Shown here one piece after another: positions 52,686 through 60,801 of a stretch of DNA of 64,000 bases (position 1 is its first letter; each line of letters begins with the position of its first letter). Below the pieces are notes generated by a model. That model saw nothing but the letters and a program-made list of their open reading frames with translations. It searched no databases and was not told the DNA's origin. Made by a program: the position numbers and the translations under genes. Source of the DNA: Streptomyces specialis (GTDB lineage: Bacteria; Actinomycetota; Actinomycetes; Streptomycetales; Streptomycetaceae); contig NZ_LN929838.1 of NCBI RefSeq assembly GCF_001493375.1, positions 1 through 64,000 of the forward strand. Reading direction: 5' to 3'.

Positions 52686-53072
52686 TCAGCGAGTCGCGGC
52701 AGGCTCCGGGGCGAGATCCGCCACGAGCGCTTCGAGATCCGGCAGCTCGCGCCACGAGGCGAACAGCTCGGTCGCCTTTTCTGTCTCGAGCCCGAGGGCG
52801 GCCTGGGCGAAGTCGCTGATGTGGATCCGCGGCTGGGTGAATCCCAGGTCCCGGGCGGCGGTGTTGCACGCCAGGTAGCTGTCGTAGTTGGGCGTGGTCC
52901 CCCCGGGTCCGGGGACGGTGGTCTGGGGATCGGCCAGCTCGGCCCCGGCCAGCAGCGCGGCGTGGAAGGCGAAGCAGCCGGTGCTGCCGCACCGCCAGCT
53001 TGCCTGGTCCCAGCTGTCCGGGTTCTGCTGGATGTGGCGCAGGGTGGTGCGAAGGAGTTCGGCGTTGGCCAT
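52686..53072 (-). CDS. Unknown protein, second of two tandem paralogues
   Basis: 128 residues. ANAELLRTTLRHIQQNPDSW, GCFAFHAALLAGAELADPQT, ARDLGFTQPRIHISDFAQAA, LPDLEALVADL. Roughly half identical to 52048-52452, so a tandem duplication. AGGAGAGG precedes the start. Function unknown; both look like short helical phage proteins. Confidence 0.76.
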   Translation of the reverse strand: MANAELLRTTLRHIQQNPDSWDQASWRCGSTGCFAFHAALLAGAELADPQTTVPGPGGTTPNYDSYLACNTAARDLGFTQPRIHISDFAQAALGLETEKATELFASWRELPDLEALVADLAPEPAATR

Positions 53073-53328
53073 GGGAAGGCGTCCTCTCCTGTCGGGATTC
53101 GGAATGGGGCGGCCCGGCCGCGTGCCGCTGACCGTGCTCCGGAGGTGGTGCTCCTCGACCGGTCGGCGGCGCGCGCGAAGGGGTCCCCTCCCGGGGCTGG
53201 GGTCTGGGGGACCGGTCTCCCGCCCGCTGTACGGGCAGAAGGTCCGGCAGCACCGTGGGCCAGGCGGGTGGGCTGCCGGAGTTGACGAGGCCACCGGCGG
53301 GTCCGAGCGGGGCCGCCGGTGGGCGGGA

Positions 53329-53694
53329 TCAGCGCGGTCGGCCGGCGGGCAGGCAGTCGCGTGCGGGCGCGGGCTGGTGGTACAGGTCGCGCGCGACCAG
53401 ACGGCTCGGGCCGCTGCCGGTGGATTCCAGGGCAGGCAGGTCGATGAAGCCCCACTCGCCCCCGGCCGCGTCCCGGCCGAGCGCCGGCCGGCCGAACGCC
53501 GCGCCGGTGTCCGGGTCGAGTTCGGTGACGTACCACTCCCCCCAGGCCGCGACGTAGCGTAGGTGGACGATGGCGTCCTCAGCGGGGTGGCCGTCCGTGG
53601 CGTACAGCCCGGGGATGGCGGCGAGTTCATCATCCGGCGGGTAGAACGGGTGGCCCCGTGCCTGGCGGCAGACCTCGGGCGGGCGGGTCCTCAC
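53329..53694 (-). CDS. DUF2958 family protein
   Basis: 121 residues from a GTG overlapping the upstream stop. Matches the DUF2958 pattern: ELAAIPGLYATDGHPAEDAI, VHLRYVAAWGEWYVTELDPD, TGAAFGRPALGRDAAGGEWG then FIDLPALEST and VARDLYHQP. Frequent in plasmids and conjugative elements; function unknown. Confidence 0.9.
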   Translation of the reverse strand: MRTRPPEVCRQARGHPFYPPDDELAAIPGLYATDGHPAEDAIVHLRYVAAWGEWYVTELDPDTGAAFGRPALGRDAAGGEWGFIDLPALESTGSGPSRLVARDLYHQPAPARDCLPAGRPR

Positions 53695-54002
53695 CGGCCC
53701 GTCCTCGGGTCCGGCCGACCGGCCGCTTCCCGAAGGGCCGTGATCAGTTCGGTGAGCCCGGCGGCGATCCTGCGCTGAGCCGTCAGCAGCTCGAAGAGCA
53801 GCCGCACCGTCTGCGGATCGTCCTCCCTGGGCTCGGGCTGCTCGGCCGCATGGCGGTGGGCCACCAGGTGTTCTACGTAGGCGCGTTCGTCCCCGCTCCA
53901 TGCCTGCCTGGGGTAGCCGTCGATCTTCCGGGGGTCCGGCATGGCATGCCGACCGTCGGCTGTGTGCCAGTGGCGGGGCTCCCGGCCGGTGATCCGGCTC
54001 AC
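53691..54002 (-). CDS. Small unknown protein
   Basis: 103 residues, GTG overlapping the upstream stop. PRHWHTADGRHAMPDPRKID, GDERAYVEHLVAHRHAAEQP, then a helical C-terminus (VRLLFELLTAQRRIAAGLTE then LITALREAAG) that may form a coiled coil. Confidence 0.68.
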   Translation of the reverse strand: MSRITGREPRHWHTADGRHAMPDPRKIDGYPRQAWSGDERAYVEHLVAHRHAAEQPEPREDDPQTVRLLFELLTAQRRIAAGLTELITALREAAGRPDPRTGR

Positions 54003-54532
54003 GAAGCCCCCTCGGCGAACCCGGCCAGAGCGTGGATGAGGTCGAGGGCTTCCTCGCCCAGCGCCGAGCGCACCTCGTCGAGTCGGCGGTAGTCCTCGGG
54101 CTTCACCTCGCCGTCCGGGCCGCGGTAGCGGGCCGAGGCGTTCTCGAACCGCCGGTCCAGGTCCCACGCCCGGTCCAGCAGCTCCCGGCGCTCACGGACA
54201 CGGTCCTGCTGAGGCCGCAGATCGTTCCACGCGTACCCAGCGTGCTCCCCCGGCGCGCCCTCGTGCGAGCGGGAGGCGACGACGTAAGCATCCAGGTCGT
54301 CCTCGATGACCATGTGCCAGGCCAGCGCCAGCCTCCACGCGTCCTCGGTGGTCGGAGCGCGCAGCACGTAGAAGAACGGTTCCTCCCCGTTGAACCGCGA
54401 CGAACCGGCCACCGCGACCGTGTAGTCCCTCAGCTCGGGACTCGCCCCCTCCTCGGGCAGGCAGTAGAGCGGTTCCGCGAACCGCTCAGGGGTAAGGACC
54501 TCCGGAGCGCGGGCAATGTTCTGCGACGACAT
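53999..54532 (-). CDS. Unknown protein
   Basis: 177 residues from the ATG at 54532 (SSQNIARAPEVLTPERFAEP). Contains FFYVLRAPTTEDAWRLALAW then HMVIEDDLDAYVVASRSHEG, and a helical C-terminus. AGGAAGGAG precedes the start and GGAATTGTCTACGG lies about 20 bases further up. Confidence 0.7.
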   Translation of the reverse strand: MSSQNIARAPEVLTPERFAEPLYCLPEEGASPELRDYTVAVAGSSRFNGEEPFFYVLRAPTTEDAWRLALAWHMVIEDDLDAYVVASRSHEGAPGEHAGYAWNDLRPQQDRVRERRELLDRAWDLDRRFENASARYRGPDGEVKPEDYRRLDEVRSALGEEALDLIHALAGFAEGAS

Positions 54533-54635
54533 GGCTCCTTCCTCTCTTCCGTAGACAATTCCTGAGCGCGGCGGGGCCGCCACCCCCCAGGCGGGAGCAG
54601 CGGCCCGCCGCCGTCATTGAGCCGGGCAGACCGGG

Positions 54636-54980
54636 TCAGTCGGCGGTCGGCTTCTGCCGGTCGTCCGGCGGGAACACGTCCGCCGTGTCGCTGGCGGGGA
54701 CGTAGAGGTCCGGGTCGAGGGCCACCCGGTAGCCCGCTTGGGTGAGCGCCGCGTACGCGGCGGTGGCCCGCGCGTTCTCCTCACCCTCGTCCAGGCCGGA
54801 CGGCAGCTCGAACCAGCGGTAGTGCGCCCGCTTTTGCTCGACGAAACCGTGTTCCGTCAGCAGGTCCTGCACCTTTCCGGCCAGAGGTTCCTGGTCATCG
54901 CCGCCATCGGCGAACACCGGGCCCTGCCAGCGCCGGGCGATTTCCACGTGGCAGGGCTGCCCATCACGGCTGGAGTGCAT
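54636..54980 (-). CDS. Small unknown protein
   Basis: 114 residues; ATG at 54980 with GGAGGAGG. HSSRDGQPCHVEIARRWQGP, then KVQDLLTEHGFVEQKRAHYR, WFELPSGLDEGEENARATAA and a C-terminal DPDLYVPASDTADVFPPDDR. The pattern is phage-like; no family recognised. Confidence 0.68.
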   Translation of the reverse strand: MHSSRDGQPCHVEIARRWQGPVFADGGDDQEPLAGKVQDLLTEHGFVEQKRAHYRWFELPSGLDEGEENARATAAYAALTQAGYRVALDPDLYVPASDTADVFPPDDRQKPTAD

Positions 54981-55068
54981 TGGCCTCCTCCTTCCTTCGG
55001 TTTCTCGATAGTCATCGTTCGCTGAGGCCAGGCGCGCGAAATTCCGAGCACCGGCAAGGGGGTTACTG

Positions 55069-55272
55069 TCAGTGCTCCACGAGCCACAGCCGGAGCCGGT
55101 AATCCCAGCGCACCCGCGTGCCGTGAGCCTTGTTGATCGCCCAGACGAAAGGGGTGTACCGGTAGCGGCCGGATGACGCGTCACCCAAATCACCGAAGTG
55201 CAGGTCATTCCCAGCGGACTCCAGCGCGTTCAGCGCATCCGCCAGCCCCTGCCAGGGGTTGTCACCGTTCAC
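55069..55272 (-). CDS. Very small unknown protein
   Basis: 67 residues from a GTG at 55272, one base after the stop of the upstream gene. NGDNPWQGLADALNALESAG, DLHFGDLGDASSGRYRYTPF, VWAINKAHGTRVRWDYRLRL. Confidence 0.58.
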   Translation of the reverse strand: MNGDNPWQGLADALNALESAGNDLHFGDLGDASSGRYRYTPFVWAINKAHGTRVRWDYRLRLWLVEH

Positions 55273-55273
55273 T

Positions 55274-55648
55274 TCAGCCCCAACTCCACCAATCTCGCAC
55301 CTCGTCAGGGGTGACGCCCGGATAGAACTCGGCGATAACGTCTTCGAAAGAGGAGTCAGGCTTTTCCAGCACGGCCAGTGTCGCATTCACGACCAAGTTG
55401 ATGGCGTCCGTCTCCGGCCCTTCCTCTCCCAGGCCAAGGGCGCCGGTGATGAGATCAGCTCCATCGTTGACGGCTTGCCAGACCTCGACATAACTGAACG
55501 AACGCTGCTTACCGGGATACGGGAGCGCGCTCAGCCAACGACGCACGCCGTGCGTCCGCCCGGCGAACCCGCGCCGCGGAGAACGCCGCCGCGTGCCCGG
55601 CGCCTTCTTCCCCTTGGTACGGCGCCGGACGCGCACTGCTTCAATCAT
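55274..55648 (-). CDS. Unknown protein with basic N-terminus
   Basis: 124 residues. Very basic first 40 residues (IEAVRVRRRTKGKKAPGTRR), then WLSALPYPGKQRSFSYVEVW, helical NLVVNATLAVLEKPDSSFED and a C-terminal PGVTPDEVRDWWSW. The basic stretch could bind nucleic acid. AAAGGGG precedes the ATG; element copy C lies 130 bases upstream. Confidence 0.65.
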   Translation of the reverse strand: MIEAVRVRRRTKGKKAPGTRRRSPRRGFAGRTHGVRRWLSALPYPGKQRSFSYVEVWQAVNDGADLITGALGLGEEGPETDAINLVVNATLAVLEKPDSSFEDVIAEFYPGVTPDEVRDWWSWG

Positions 55649-55777
55649 CAGGGCCACACCCCTTTCTGTTTCTGCCGTCGTCACGAGTGGGCGGCGCACC
55701 CGCCTTGCGGCAAGCGAAATCGTGTTCCCGCCATCAGGAAGGCGGGCCGCAGCCGCCGCATGCCCTTGCGCTGCTCT

Positions 55778-55815
55778 TACTTCAATACGGCGCGCCGCGA
55801 GCCCCGAATACCGCG
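55778..55815 (-). promoter_or_regulatory. Upstream element copy C (diverged)
   Basis: The plus strand has CTTCAATACGGCGCGCCGCG then AGCCCCGAATACCGC, followed 20 bases later by GGGATTCTTCCGGCG as in other copies. The CGATCG core is altered. Confidence 0.45.
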
Positions 55816-55879
55816 CAGAGAGCAGAATTCCGGGATTCTTCCGGCGCCGTGCCGGAGCAGGCGGGGCGAGGGGCAGGGG

Positions 55880-56170
55880 TCACCTCTGGGGGTACAGAAC
55901 GACCGCTGGCGCAGCACCTTCCGGAATACCATCCGGGTAAACGAGTTCCCGCGCCTCGGAATCCTCGGCCAGTTCCTCATGAGTGGGATAGACGCTACCG
56001 GTGTGGTAGAGCCCGGCCGCTACACCGCGATTCGTGAGGGGGGAGTAATGGTTACCCTCCGCGTCGTGGGACAGAACAACCATCAGGTCGCCGGGCAGGG
56101 CCGCCAGGCGGCTGCGCAGCCGCGCGACGGTCATGGCCCGCTGAGGCGGGGCGGTGGACACGTGGGACAT
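55880..56170 (-). CDS. Small phage-like protein
   Basis: 96 residues. TVARLRSRLAALPGDLMVVL, SHDAEGNHYSPLTNRGVAAG, HTGSVYPTHEELAEDSEARE. The 'LPGDLxVVLSxDAEGNxxSPL' pattern is widespread in actinophage proteins of unknown function. An internal methionine 12 residues in is an alternative start. Confidence 0.72.
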   Translation of the reverse strand: MSHVSTAPPQRAMTVARLRSRLAALPGDLMVVLSHDAEGNHYSPLTNRGVAAGLYHTGSVYPTHEELAEDSEARELVYPDGIPEGAAPAVVLYPQR

Positions 56171-56302
56171 GAACCTCCTCAGGTCCGGTCACGGGCGCTC
56201 TCGGGAGCGAGCCAGCGGGCAGCAGCCGGTCCTCCGCGGGCGGCCCCGCTGGTCGTACGGGGCAGGTTGTCCCGGAGCGCGGTGAGGACGGCGGGGCGAG
56301 GC

Positions 56303-56677
56303 TCAGAGGGTCAGTGCTCCGGCCGGTGCGCAGGCGTCAGCCGACGTGCCGAGGCGGGCGCACCAGTGGTGGACGTCCGGGCCTTCCGGCGGGCGGAACG
56401 TCCAGCCCAACTCTTGTTCCTCGTCCAGGTGCCGGGCGGCGTCTCCGTCCGCGATGGCCGACAGCGCGGCTTCCACCTCCCCGGCCGCCTCGCACCACCC
56501 GCACGCCTCCCCCGCGCCGCCGGGGCACTCTTCCCCGTCGCAGCGCTCGTAGAAGTCGGCTTGCAGGAAGCGCAGTTCCGTGCGCAGCGCGTCCAAGGCG
56601 CTGATGAGGTCGCCGAAGCACTCCGGCACCGAGTCCGGCAGGTACCCGGGAGCGTTACTGCCCACGTGCAGGTGCAC
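56303..56677 (-). CDS. Small Cys-rich unknown protein
   Basis: 124 residues from a GTG three bases after the upstream stop. Contains a Cys-rich loop FYERCDGEECPGGAGEACGW then CEAAGEVEAALSAI that may bind zinc, and a C-terminal DVHHWCARLGTSADACAPAG. Confidence 0.68.
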   Translation of the reverse strand: MHLHVGSNAPGYLPDSVPECFGDLISALDALRTELRFLQADFYERCDGEECPGGAGEACGWCEAAGEVEAALSAIADGDAARHLDEEQELGWTFRPPEGPDVHHWCARLGTSADACAPAGALTL

Positions 56678-56679
56678 GG

Positions 56680-57201
56680 CTACTCCCCCTCCCCGGCGAT
56701 CACCCCGTCGTCCAGCGGCCGATCGGGGTTGTTGTTCGCGAAGTCCTGGGTGATGTCGGCGCCGTCCTCGGTCACCTGGATCGAGTAGCCGTAGCTGGAC
56801 AGCACCCCGCACGCGGCTTCCGCCGGGCCGTGCCGGGCGATGTCGGCGCGCACGGCTTCGCGCAGCGCGTCGGCGGCGTCCTCGTAGGTGTCCGTGGCGG
56901 CGATCAGGTCGCCGCTCTCGCACCACACCCGGAACTCCCGTTCGGGCGCGTCGTCTTCTTCCTGCCTGGTCAGGGTGGCCCTCGACGCCAGATGGGTCAG
57001 TGCCTCCTCCAGCACCGTCGCCCCCGGCGGGCACATCAGCCCCGGGTCGGGCAGCGGGTCGGTGCTGTACCCGTAGGCGTAGTCGGTCTCGGAGCCGATC
57101 ACCGCGCCCTCATCGTCTGTGACGTCCCGGCCGTAGATGATCTCCCCGTACCAGAGCGCGCCCCTGGGGGCGGCGTCCCAGGTCTTGCTGGTGTCGGTCA
57201 T
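56680..57201 (-). CDS. Unknown protein
   Basis: 173 residues, soluble. TDTSKTWDAAPRGALWYGEI, GSETDYAYGYSTDPLPDPGL, EREFRVWCESGDLIAATDTY, then DAADALREAVRADIARHGPA and an acidic end. Followed closely by the Cys-rich gene. Confidence 0.7.
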   Translation of the reverse strand: MTDTSKTWDAAPRGALWYGEIIYGRDVTDDEGAVIGSETDYAYGYSTDPLPDPGLMCPPGATVLEEALTHLASRATLTRQEEDDAPEREFRVWCESGDLIAATDTYEDAADALREAVRADIARHGPAEAACGVLSSYGYSIQVTEDGADITQDFANNNPDRPLDDGVIAGEGE

Positions 57202-57360
57202 GTCCGCGACTCCCTTCCACGGTCACCGGACACAAGCGCGGGCCCGGGAAAGCCGCTCCCGGGCCCGCACGGTGGTGGGTATCAGGCCGGTGCGCCGGGC
57301 CGCGCGGTTCCTCCCACGCACCCGGCGCACCGAGCCCTGCTCGCGTACGGCGCGCACGGC

Positions 57361-57534
57361 CTAGCGGCCGGCCACGATCCGCACGCTCATGCCCCGCCGG
57401 GCGTAGAAGCTCTTCACGTCGCCCGCCCTGGCCTCGGGCGTCAGGGGCAGCGGCAGCCACTCGCCCAGTAGTTCGCTCCACGCATGCCACTGCCCGCCGA
57501 ACCGGGCCACCTTCAGCTCCAACAGGTCCGTCAT
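57361..57534 (-). CDS. Very small protein (57 residues)
   Basis: TDLLELKVARFGGQWHAWSE, LLGEWLPLPLTPEARAGDVK, SFYARRGMSVRIVAGR then TAG. GAGGGAGAG lies immediately before the ATG. Clearly protein-like but too short for a family call. Confidence 0.58.
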   Translation of the reverse strand: MTDLLELKVARFGGQWHAWSELLGEWLPLPLTPEARAGDVKSFYARRGMSVRIVAGR

Positions 57535-57632
57535 CTCTCCCTCGCCTTAACGGATCGGCGCCGAACTCCAGGGGGCCGCCCCCGGGGGATGGCGCTCCCC
57601 GGGGGTGGCGGCAGCAGGGCCGACCTGGGTGG

Positions 57633-57854
57633 TCAGGGGATGAACGGCGCGTCCGGGCCCATGACGGCCGCACCGACCGCCAGCTGGAGCTGGAGCGCGT
57701 CGTAGGCGCCCGGCGGGAGCGTCAGCGTCACGCTGCCGTCCTCGTTCTCCACAGCCGCAATGGCCTTCCGCTCCGGCGCCGCTCCGGCGTCCGGCTGGGC
57801 CGGACCGGCCGCGCCGCCGCTGCTGCCGTCGAGCAGCCTGCACATGTCACACAT
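57633..57854 (-). CDS. Small protein (73 residues)
   Basis: CDMCRLLDGSSGGAAGPAQP, AVENEDGSVTLTLPPGAYDA, LQLQLAVGAAVMGPDAPFIP. The N-terminal CxxC could bind metal. GAGGGAGAG upstream of the ATG, as in the neighbouring small gene. Confidence 0.58.
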   Translation of the reverse strand: MCDMCRLLDGSSGGAAGPAQPDAGAAPERKAIAAVENEDGSVTLTLPPGAYDALQLQLAVGAAVMGPDAPFIP

Positions 57855-58078
57855 CGTGCTCTCCCTCGCACTGGTCCTTCTCCGGCCAACTGTTCGTCGC
57901 TGAACAGCCGTGAGTGCGCCCGGCCAGCCAGGCGCACGGCAGAGCCGTTCAGAGCCGCCGCTCCCACCCCGCGCCACCGGCCCCGGCAGGACGGTCGAGG
58001 CGGTGCACGGAAGGAGGGGCCCCGCCCGGCCTCCCGGGGTGGGGAGACCGGGGCCGGGGGGGGCGCCGTGGGGGCCGG

Positions 58079-58660
58079 TCACCGGCCGCTGTAGGCTAGG
58101 TCTGGGGCGTCCAGCAGGGACTCCGGCCCCTCGAAGACCAGCGGCTGCGGGCGCATCCGGTCCGCTTGCCGAAGCTCGCGGTTGATGCGCTCCAGCACGT
58201 CGCCGCCGTCCAGGTCCGGGGCGGGCGTCTGCGGCGGCGGCCACTCAACCGGCGCCGACTCCTGCCCGCATCCGGCGCGCACGCACAACTCCGGCATGTA
58301 CGCCGGATAGTCGCGGCTGCCGACGTTCCGGTAGGCCGTGGCCGGGTAGTTCTGCCGGAAGCCGGGCTCTCCCCGGTAGGTCTCCAGCACGGTGCGGACC
58401 GTGGCGTCCGGCGCGACGGCGAATACCTGCCGCAGCACGTCCCGGTAGGCGTGCCAGCAGGCATACGGGCCGTGGCGTCCCGACGCGGCTGTTCGCGCGC
58501 CAAGGCCCCGGGAGTCCGTGACGCGCAGGCGGGCGGTAATCGAGCTGCGGCCCGACCAACGTGCGTCACGGTTGACGACGACGTTGCCCGCATAGTCCGA
58601 TCGTGAGACGTCATCCACGATGTCGTAGAAAGTACTGAGGGAAACTCCGCGAATGTTCAT
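58079..58660 (-). CDS. Unknown phage-like protein
   Basis: 193 residues. NIRGVSLSTFYDIVDDVSRS, VVNRDARWSGRSSITARLRV, RHGPYACWHAYRDVLRQVFA, DATVRTVLETYRGEPGFRQN. Resembles small actinophage proteins. Element copy D lies 81 bases upstream, the same spacing as copy B to DUF932. Confidence 0.75.
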   Translation of the reverse strand: MNIRGVSLSTFYDIVDDVSRSDYAGNVVVNRDARWSGRSSITARLRVTDSRGLGARTAASGRHGPYACWHAYRDVLRQVFAVAPDATVRTVLETYRGEPGFRQNYPATAYRNVGSRDYPAYMPELCVRAGCGQESAPVEWPPPQTPAPDLDGGDVLERINRELRQADRMRPQPLVFEGPESLLDAPDLAYSGR

Positions 58661-58740
58661 GATCCTCCCTCCGGCGCGAAGTCCTCCATTTCCCCGCCGC
58701 CTCTGTGGGCGCTGCTGACCTGTGCCAGCGTTGAGCTGGC

Positions 58741-58779
58741 CTCACTTAAATACGGCGCCGCGAAGCGCCCGATCGCCGA
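58741..58779 (-). promoter_or_regulatory. Upstream element copy D
   Basis: Minus strand CTCGGCGATCGGGCGCTTCG then CGGCGCCGTATTTAAGTGAG, 81 bases before the 58079-58660 start. Exact core match to copies E and F. Confidence 0.75.
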
Positions 58780-59038
58780 GCGTGCCCGAAGTTTTTCCGG
58801 ATACTGTCCGGAACGCTTCCGCCGCGTCCCACAGGAGCGCTGCGAACCGAACTGCGGGGCGTGCGGGTTTTCAGGCGGCGCCGCATCGGGCGGGAAGGCG
58901 AACATGGCGTTCGTGACCGGCGATTTGGTGGATCTTGCACGCATCCAGTCGCACGCCCGCTCAAGCACGGCACTGCGCCAACTGAGCTGATACCTCTCGT
59001 GCCCAGGATCATTGCGTGTCGCGCCGTGCGGCGCCCGT

Positions 59039-59074
59039 ACCTGAATACGGGACGGCACAGCGCCCGATCGCCGA
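59039..59074 (-). promoter_or_regulatory. Upstream element copy E
   Basis: Minus strand TCGGCGATCGGGCGCTGTGC then CGTCCCGTATTCAGGT. GAATCTTG follows the pattern upstream of it (plus-strand CAAGATTC at 59090). Confidence 0.7.
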
Positions 59075-59231
59075 GCGCGCAGAGGGAATCTGCAAGATTC
59101 TTCTTGTCTGCCTAGCGACGGGCGCCATTCCTACGGGCCGTCAATTCCTTGCCCGCGATGGTGCAGGGGGCGCGGCGTGTCCGCCGGTAACGACCGGCGC
59201 GGCGTGCCGCGTTGGCGGGCCGTAGGATGCC

Positions 59232-59270
59232 CTCACCTTAATACGGCGGCCGGAAGCGCCCGATCGCCGA
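59232..59270 (-). promoter_or_regulatory. Upstream element copy F
   Basis: Minus strand TCGGCGATCGGGCGCTTCCG then GCCGCCGTATTAAGGTGAGG. GAATCTTGAAAG lies about 25 bases upstream of the box, as in copies C and E. Confidence 0.72.
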
Positions 59271-59441
59271 GCCTTCCTGGCGTTCTTTCAAGATTCTTCC
59301 GGCGCGCGCTGGAAAGCCGTCCGGACAACCATCCGGTCGGAATCCCCGCGCATGCCGGGAGAACGCCCCCACCCGGGGCACTCCCAAGGCGTTCATACGG
59401 GCGCCGGAACGTCCGGGTGCCCGTGAGCGTCTGTAAGGCGT

Positions 59442-59481
59442 TCTCACCTGAATACGGCGACGGGAAGTGCCCGATCGCCGA
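59442..59481 (-). promoter_or_regulatory. Upstream element copy G
   Basis: Minus strand GTCGGCGATCGGGCACTTCC then CGTCGCCGTATTCAGGTGAG. One change in the GGGCGC core. Confidence 0.72.
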
Positions 59482-59578
59482 CGCCGGCCCGGTTTCCTAT
59501 CGGCCCGGTTTCCGGGCAGGGGTGTAGCCCGGATGCCAAACTGCGGCACCCGGGCTGTCCCTTGCGGCGCGGCCCGCT

Positions 59579-60394
59579 CTACCGGCGACGCGTGGACTCG
59601 TAGATCATGTCCTCGCGGACGGAGTCCAGGGCGGCGCGCAGGGTCCGCCATTCCTCCCGGGCGCGCTCGCGGGTGCGCTTCAGGTTGTAGCTGGAGTGAC
59701 GCGCCCCGCCGTAGATCTCTTGCGCAGTACCGTTCATCACTCCGGCCCGGCCGAGGTCATCCGCGTTGCCCGCGAGACGCAACATGACTCCCAGCGTGGG
59801 GTACTCGGCACCGTCCCGCCATGCGGCGCGGAAAATCGTGTCACTCTGGCCGGACAGGTAGGGAATCACGGCCAGAACGGTCAGGGTGTCGGCGTGGGGG
59901 ACCCCGCGCATGATCTGAGCCCCCGGGATGGTGTCGATCTCTTCCGGGGCCACGTCCAGCCGGTAGCCGTTGCGGGCGGCGGCATCGCGCACGGCCCAGC
60001 GGTGCAGGGTGGACCGGGTGATGATCATGGTCGTTTCGTCCCTGCGAACGTACTGCCACGCGGACACTTCCCGGGTGTCCACCCACAGGGCGGCGGGCTC
60101 GCACGTGGCGATGATCTTGGCTAGGCGCTTGGTGAAGATCAGCACCGAGTCCTGTGTCACGTCCGCACTCACGTCGTCCGTGCCGTACAGCGCGCGTCCG
60201 CCCGGCGCCGCCGTGGCGCTGCCGTCCATCCGCTTCCGCGAACGGGTGGAGTCCACCACCCGGCAGTAACGCTGCGCCAGATCCTGAAGGGTACGGAAGT
60301 CGTCCTCAGTAACCCGCGCCATGTCTTCCGGGCTGATTCCGTCCCAGCTTTCAGCGGCTTCCCTGCGTGCCGTTGCGGAAATCTGCTCCGCCAT
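59579..60394 (-). CDS. Unknown protein, possible sigma-like or phage regulatory protein
   Basis: 271 residues from the ATG at 60394 (CGGAG eight bases upstream; an earlier ATG at 60412 is less likely). The helical middle DVTQDSVLIFTKRLAKIIAT, REVSAWQYVRRDETTMIITR and STLHRWAVRDAAARNGYRLD is faintly like a sigma factor region 2 followed by more helices. The C-terminus is basic (YNLKRTRERAREEWRTLRAA), suiting DNA binding. A family cannot be assigned with confidence. First gene of the minus-strand phage-like island. Confidence 0.72.
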   Translation of the reverse strand: MAEQISATARREAAESWDGISPEDMARVTEDDFRTLQDLAQRYCRVVDSTRSRKRMDGSATAAPGGRALYGTDDVSADVTQDSVLIFTKRLAKIIATCEPAALWVDTREVSAWQYVRRDETTMIITRSTLHRWAVRDAAARNGYRLDVAPEEIDTIPGAQIMRGVPHADTLTVLAVIPYLSGQSDTIFRAAWRDGAEYPTLGVMLRLAGNADDLGRAGVMNGTAQEIYGGARHSSYNLKRTRERAREEWRTLRAALDSVREDMIYESTRRR

Positions 60395-60463
60395 GATATC
60401 GACTCCGATCATTCGCGGCGTAGCTCTCTGCTTTACGCCTCGATACCTCTATTTCTACCGCAT

Positions 60464-60724
60464 TCAGCCGCAAGGAAACACCCCGACCGAGAGAATTCCA
60501 AGATTCTTTGTCGGTCGGCGAACAATGAAGGGCCACGGGACGACAGGCCACACAAGGAGAATCACAAGGAAAGCCGGAAGAGGCAAAGGAAGCGAAGAGA
60601 CAGCCAGCCGGCCAATCAATACCCAAAGAGCAGCAGGGAAAATCAACACACCGACAGCACTAATAACAAGGTGTAGATCGACGCGTATTCGCGCCGCACA
60701 ACCCCGCGCCAAACTATTTTTCAC
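60464..60724 (-). CDS. Possible small membrane protein
   Basis: 86 codons from a GTG at 60724. Two strong hydrophobic segments: LHLVISAVGVLIFPAALWVL and PLPLPAFLVILLVWPVVPWP. Codon use is much less GC-biased than neighbouring genes, so it is either recently acquired or not a gene. The open frame extends further upstream without better support. Confidence 0.35.
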   Translation of the reverse strand: MKNSLARGCAARIRVDLHLVISAVGVLIFPAALWVLIGRLAVSSLPLPLPAFLVILLVWPVVPWPFIVRRPTKNLGILSVGVFPCG

Positions 60725-60801
60725 ACCCCTGGGGGCAGTGAGTCGGACGCCACATCGGAACGAGACAAACGTCCACCGACCTGCGACAAGGCGACGCGAG
60801 G

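Larger units (their letters stand above)
58661..59578. other. Gene-poor stretch carrying four upstream-element copies
   Basis: Element copies at 58741, 59039, 59232 and 59442 are spaced about 200-300 bases apart, with no convincing protein gene after copies E, F and G. Minus-strand frames run through the elements themselves (giving SAIGRF), which argues against coding. Each copy may start a short RNA or mark a decayed small gene. A tRNA-like D-arm (AGCTCAGTTGGCGCAGTGC, minus strand, about 58965-58990) lies between D and E but does not fold into a full tRNA. Confidence 0.5.

Noticed and set aside
58920..58992. Second tRNA on the minus strand
   Set aside because: A tRNA-like D-arm string is present, but acceptor, anticodon and T stems do not pair properly. 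At best a degraded remnant.
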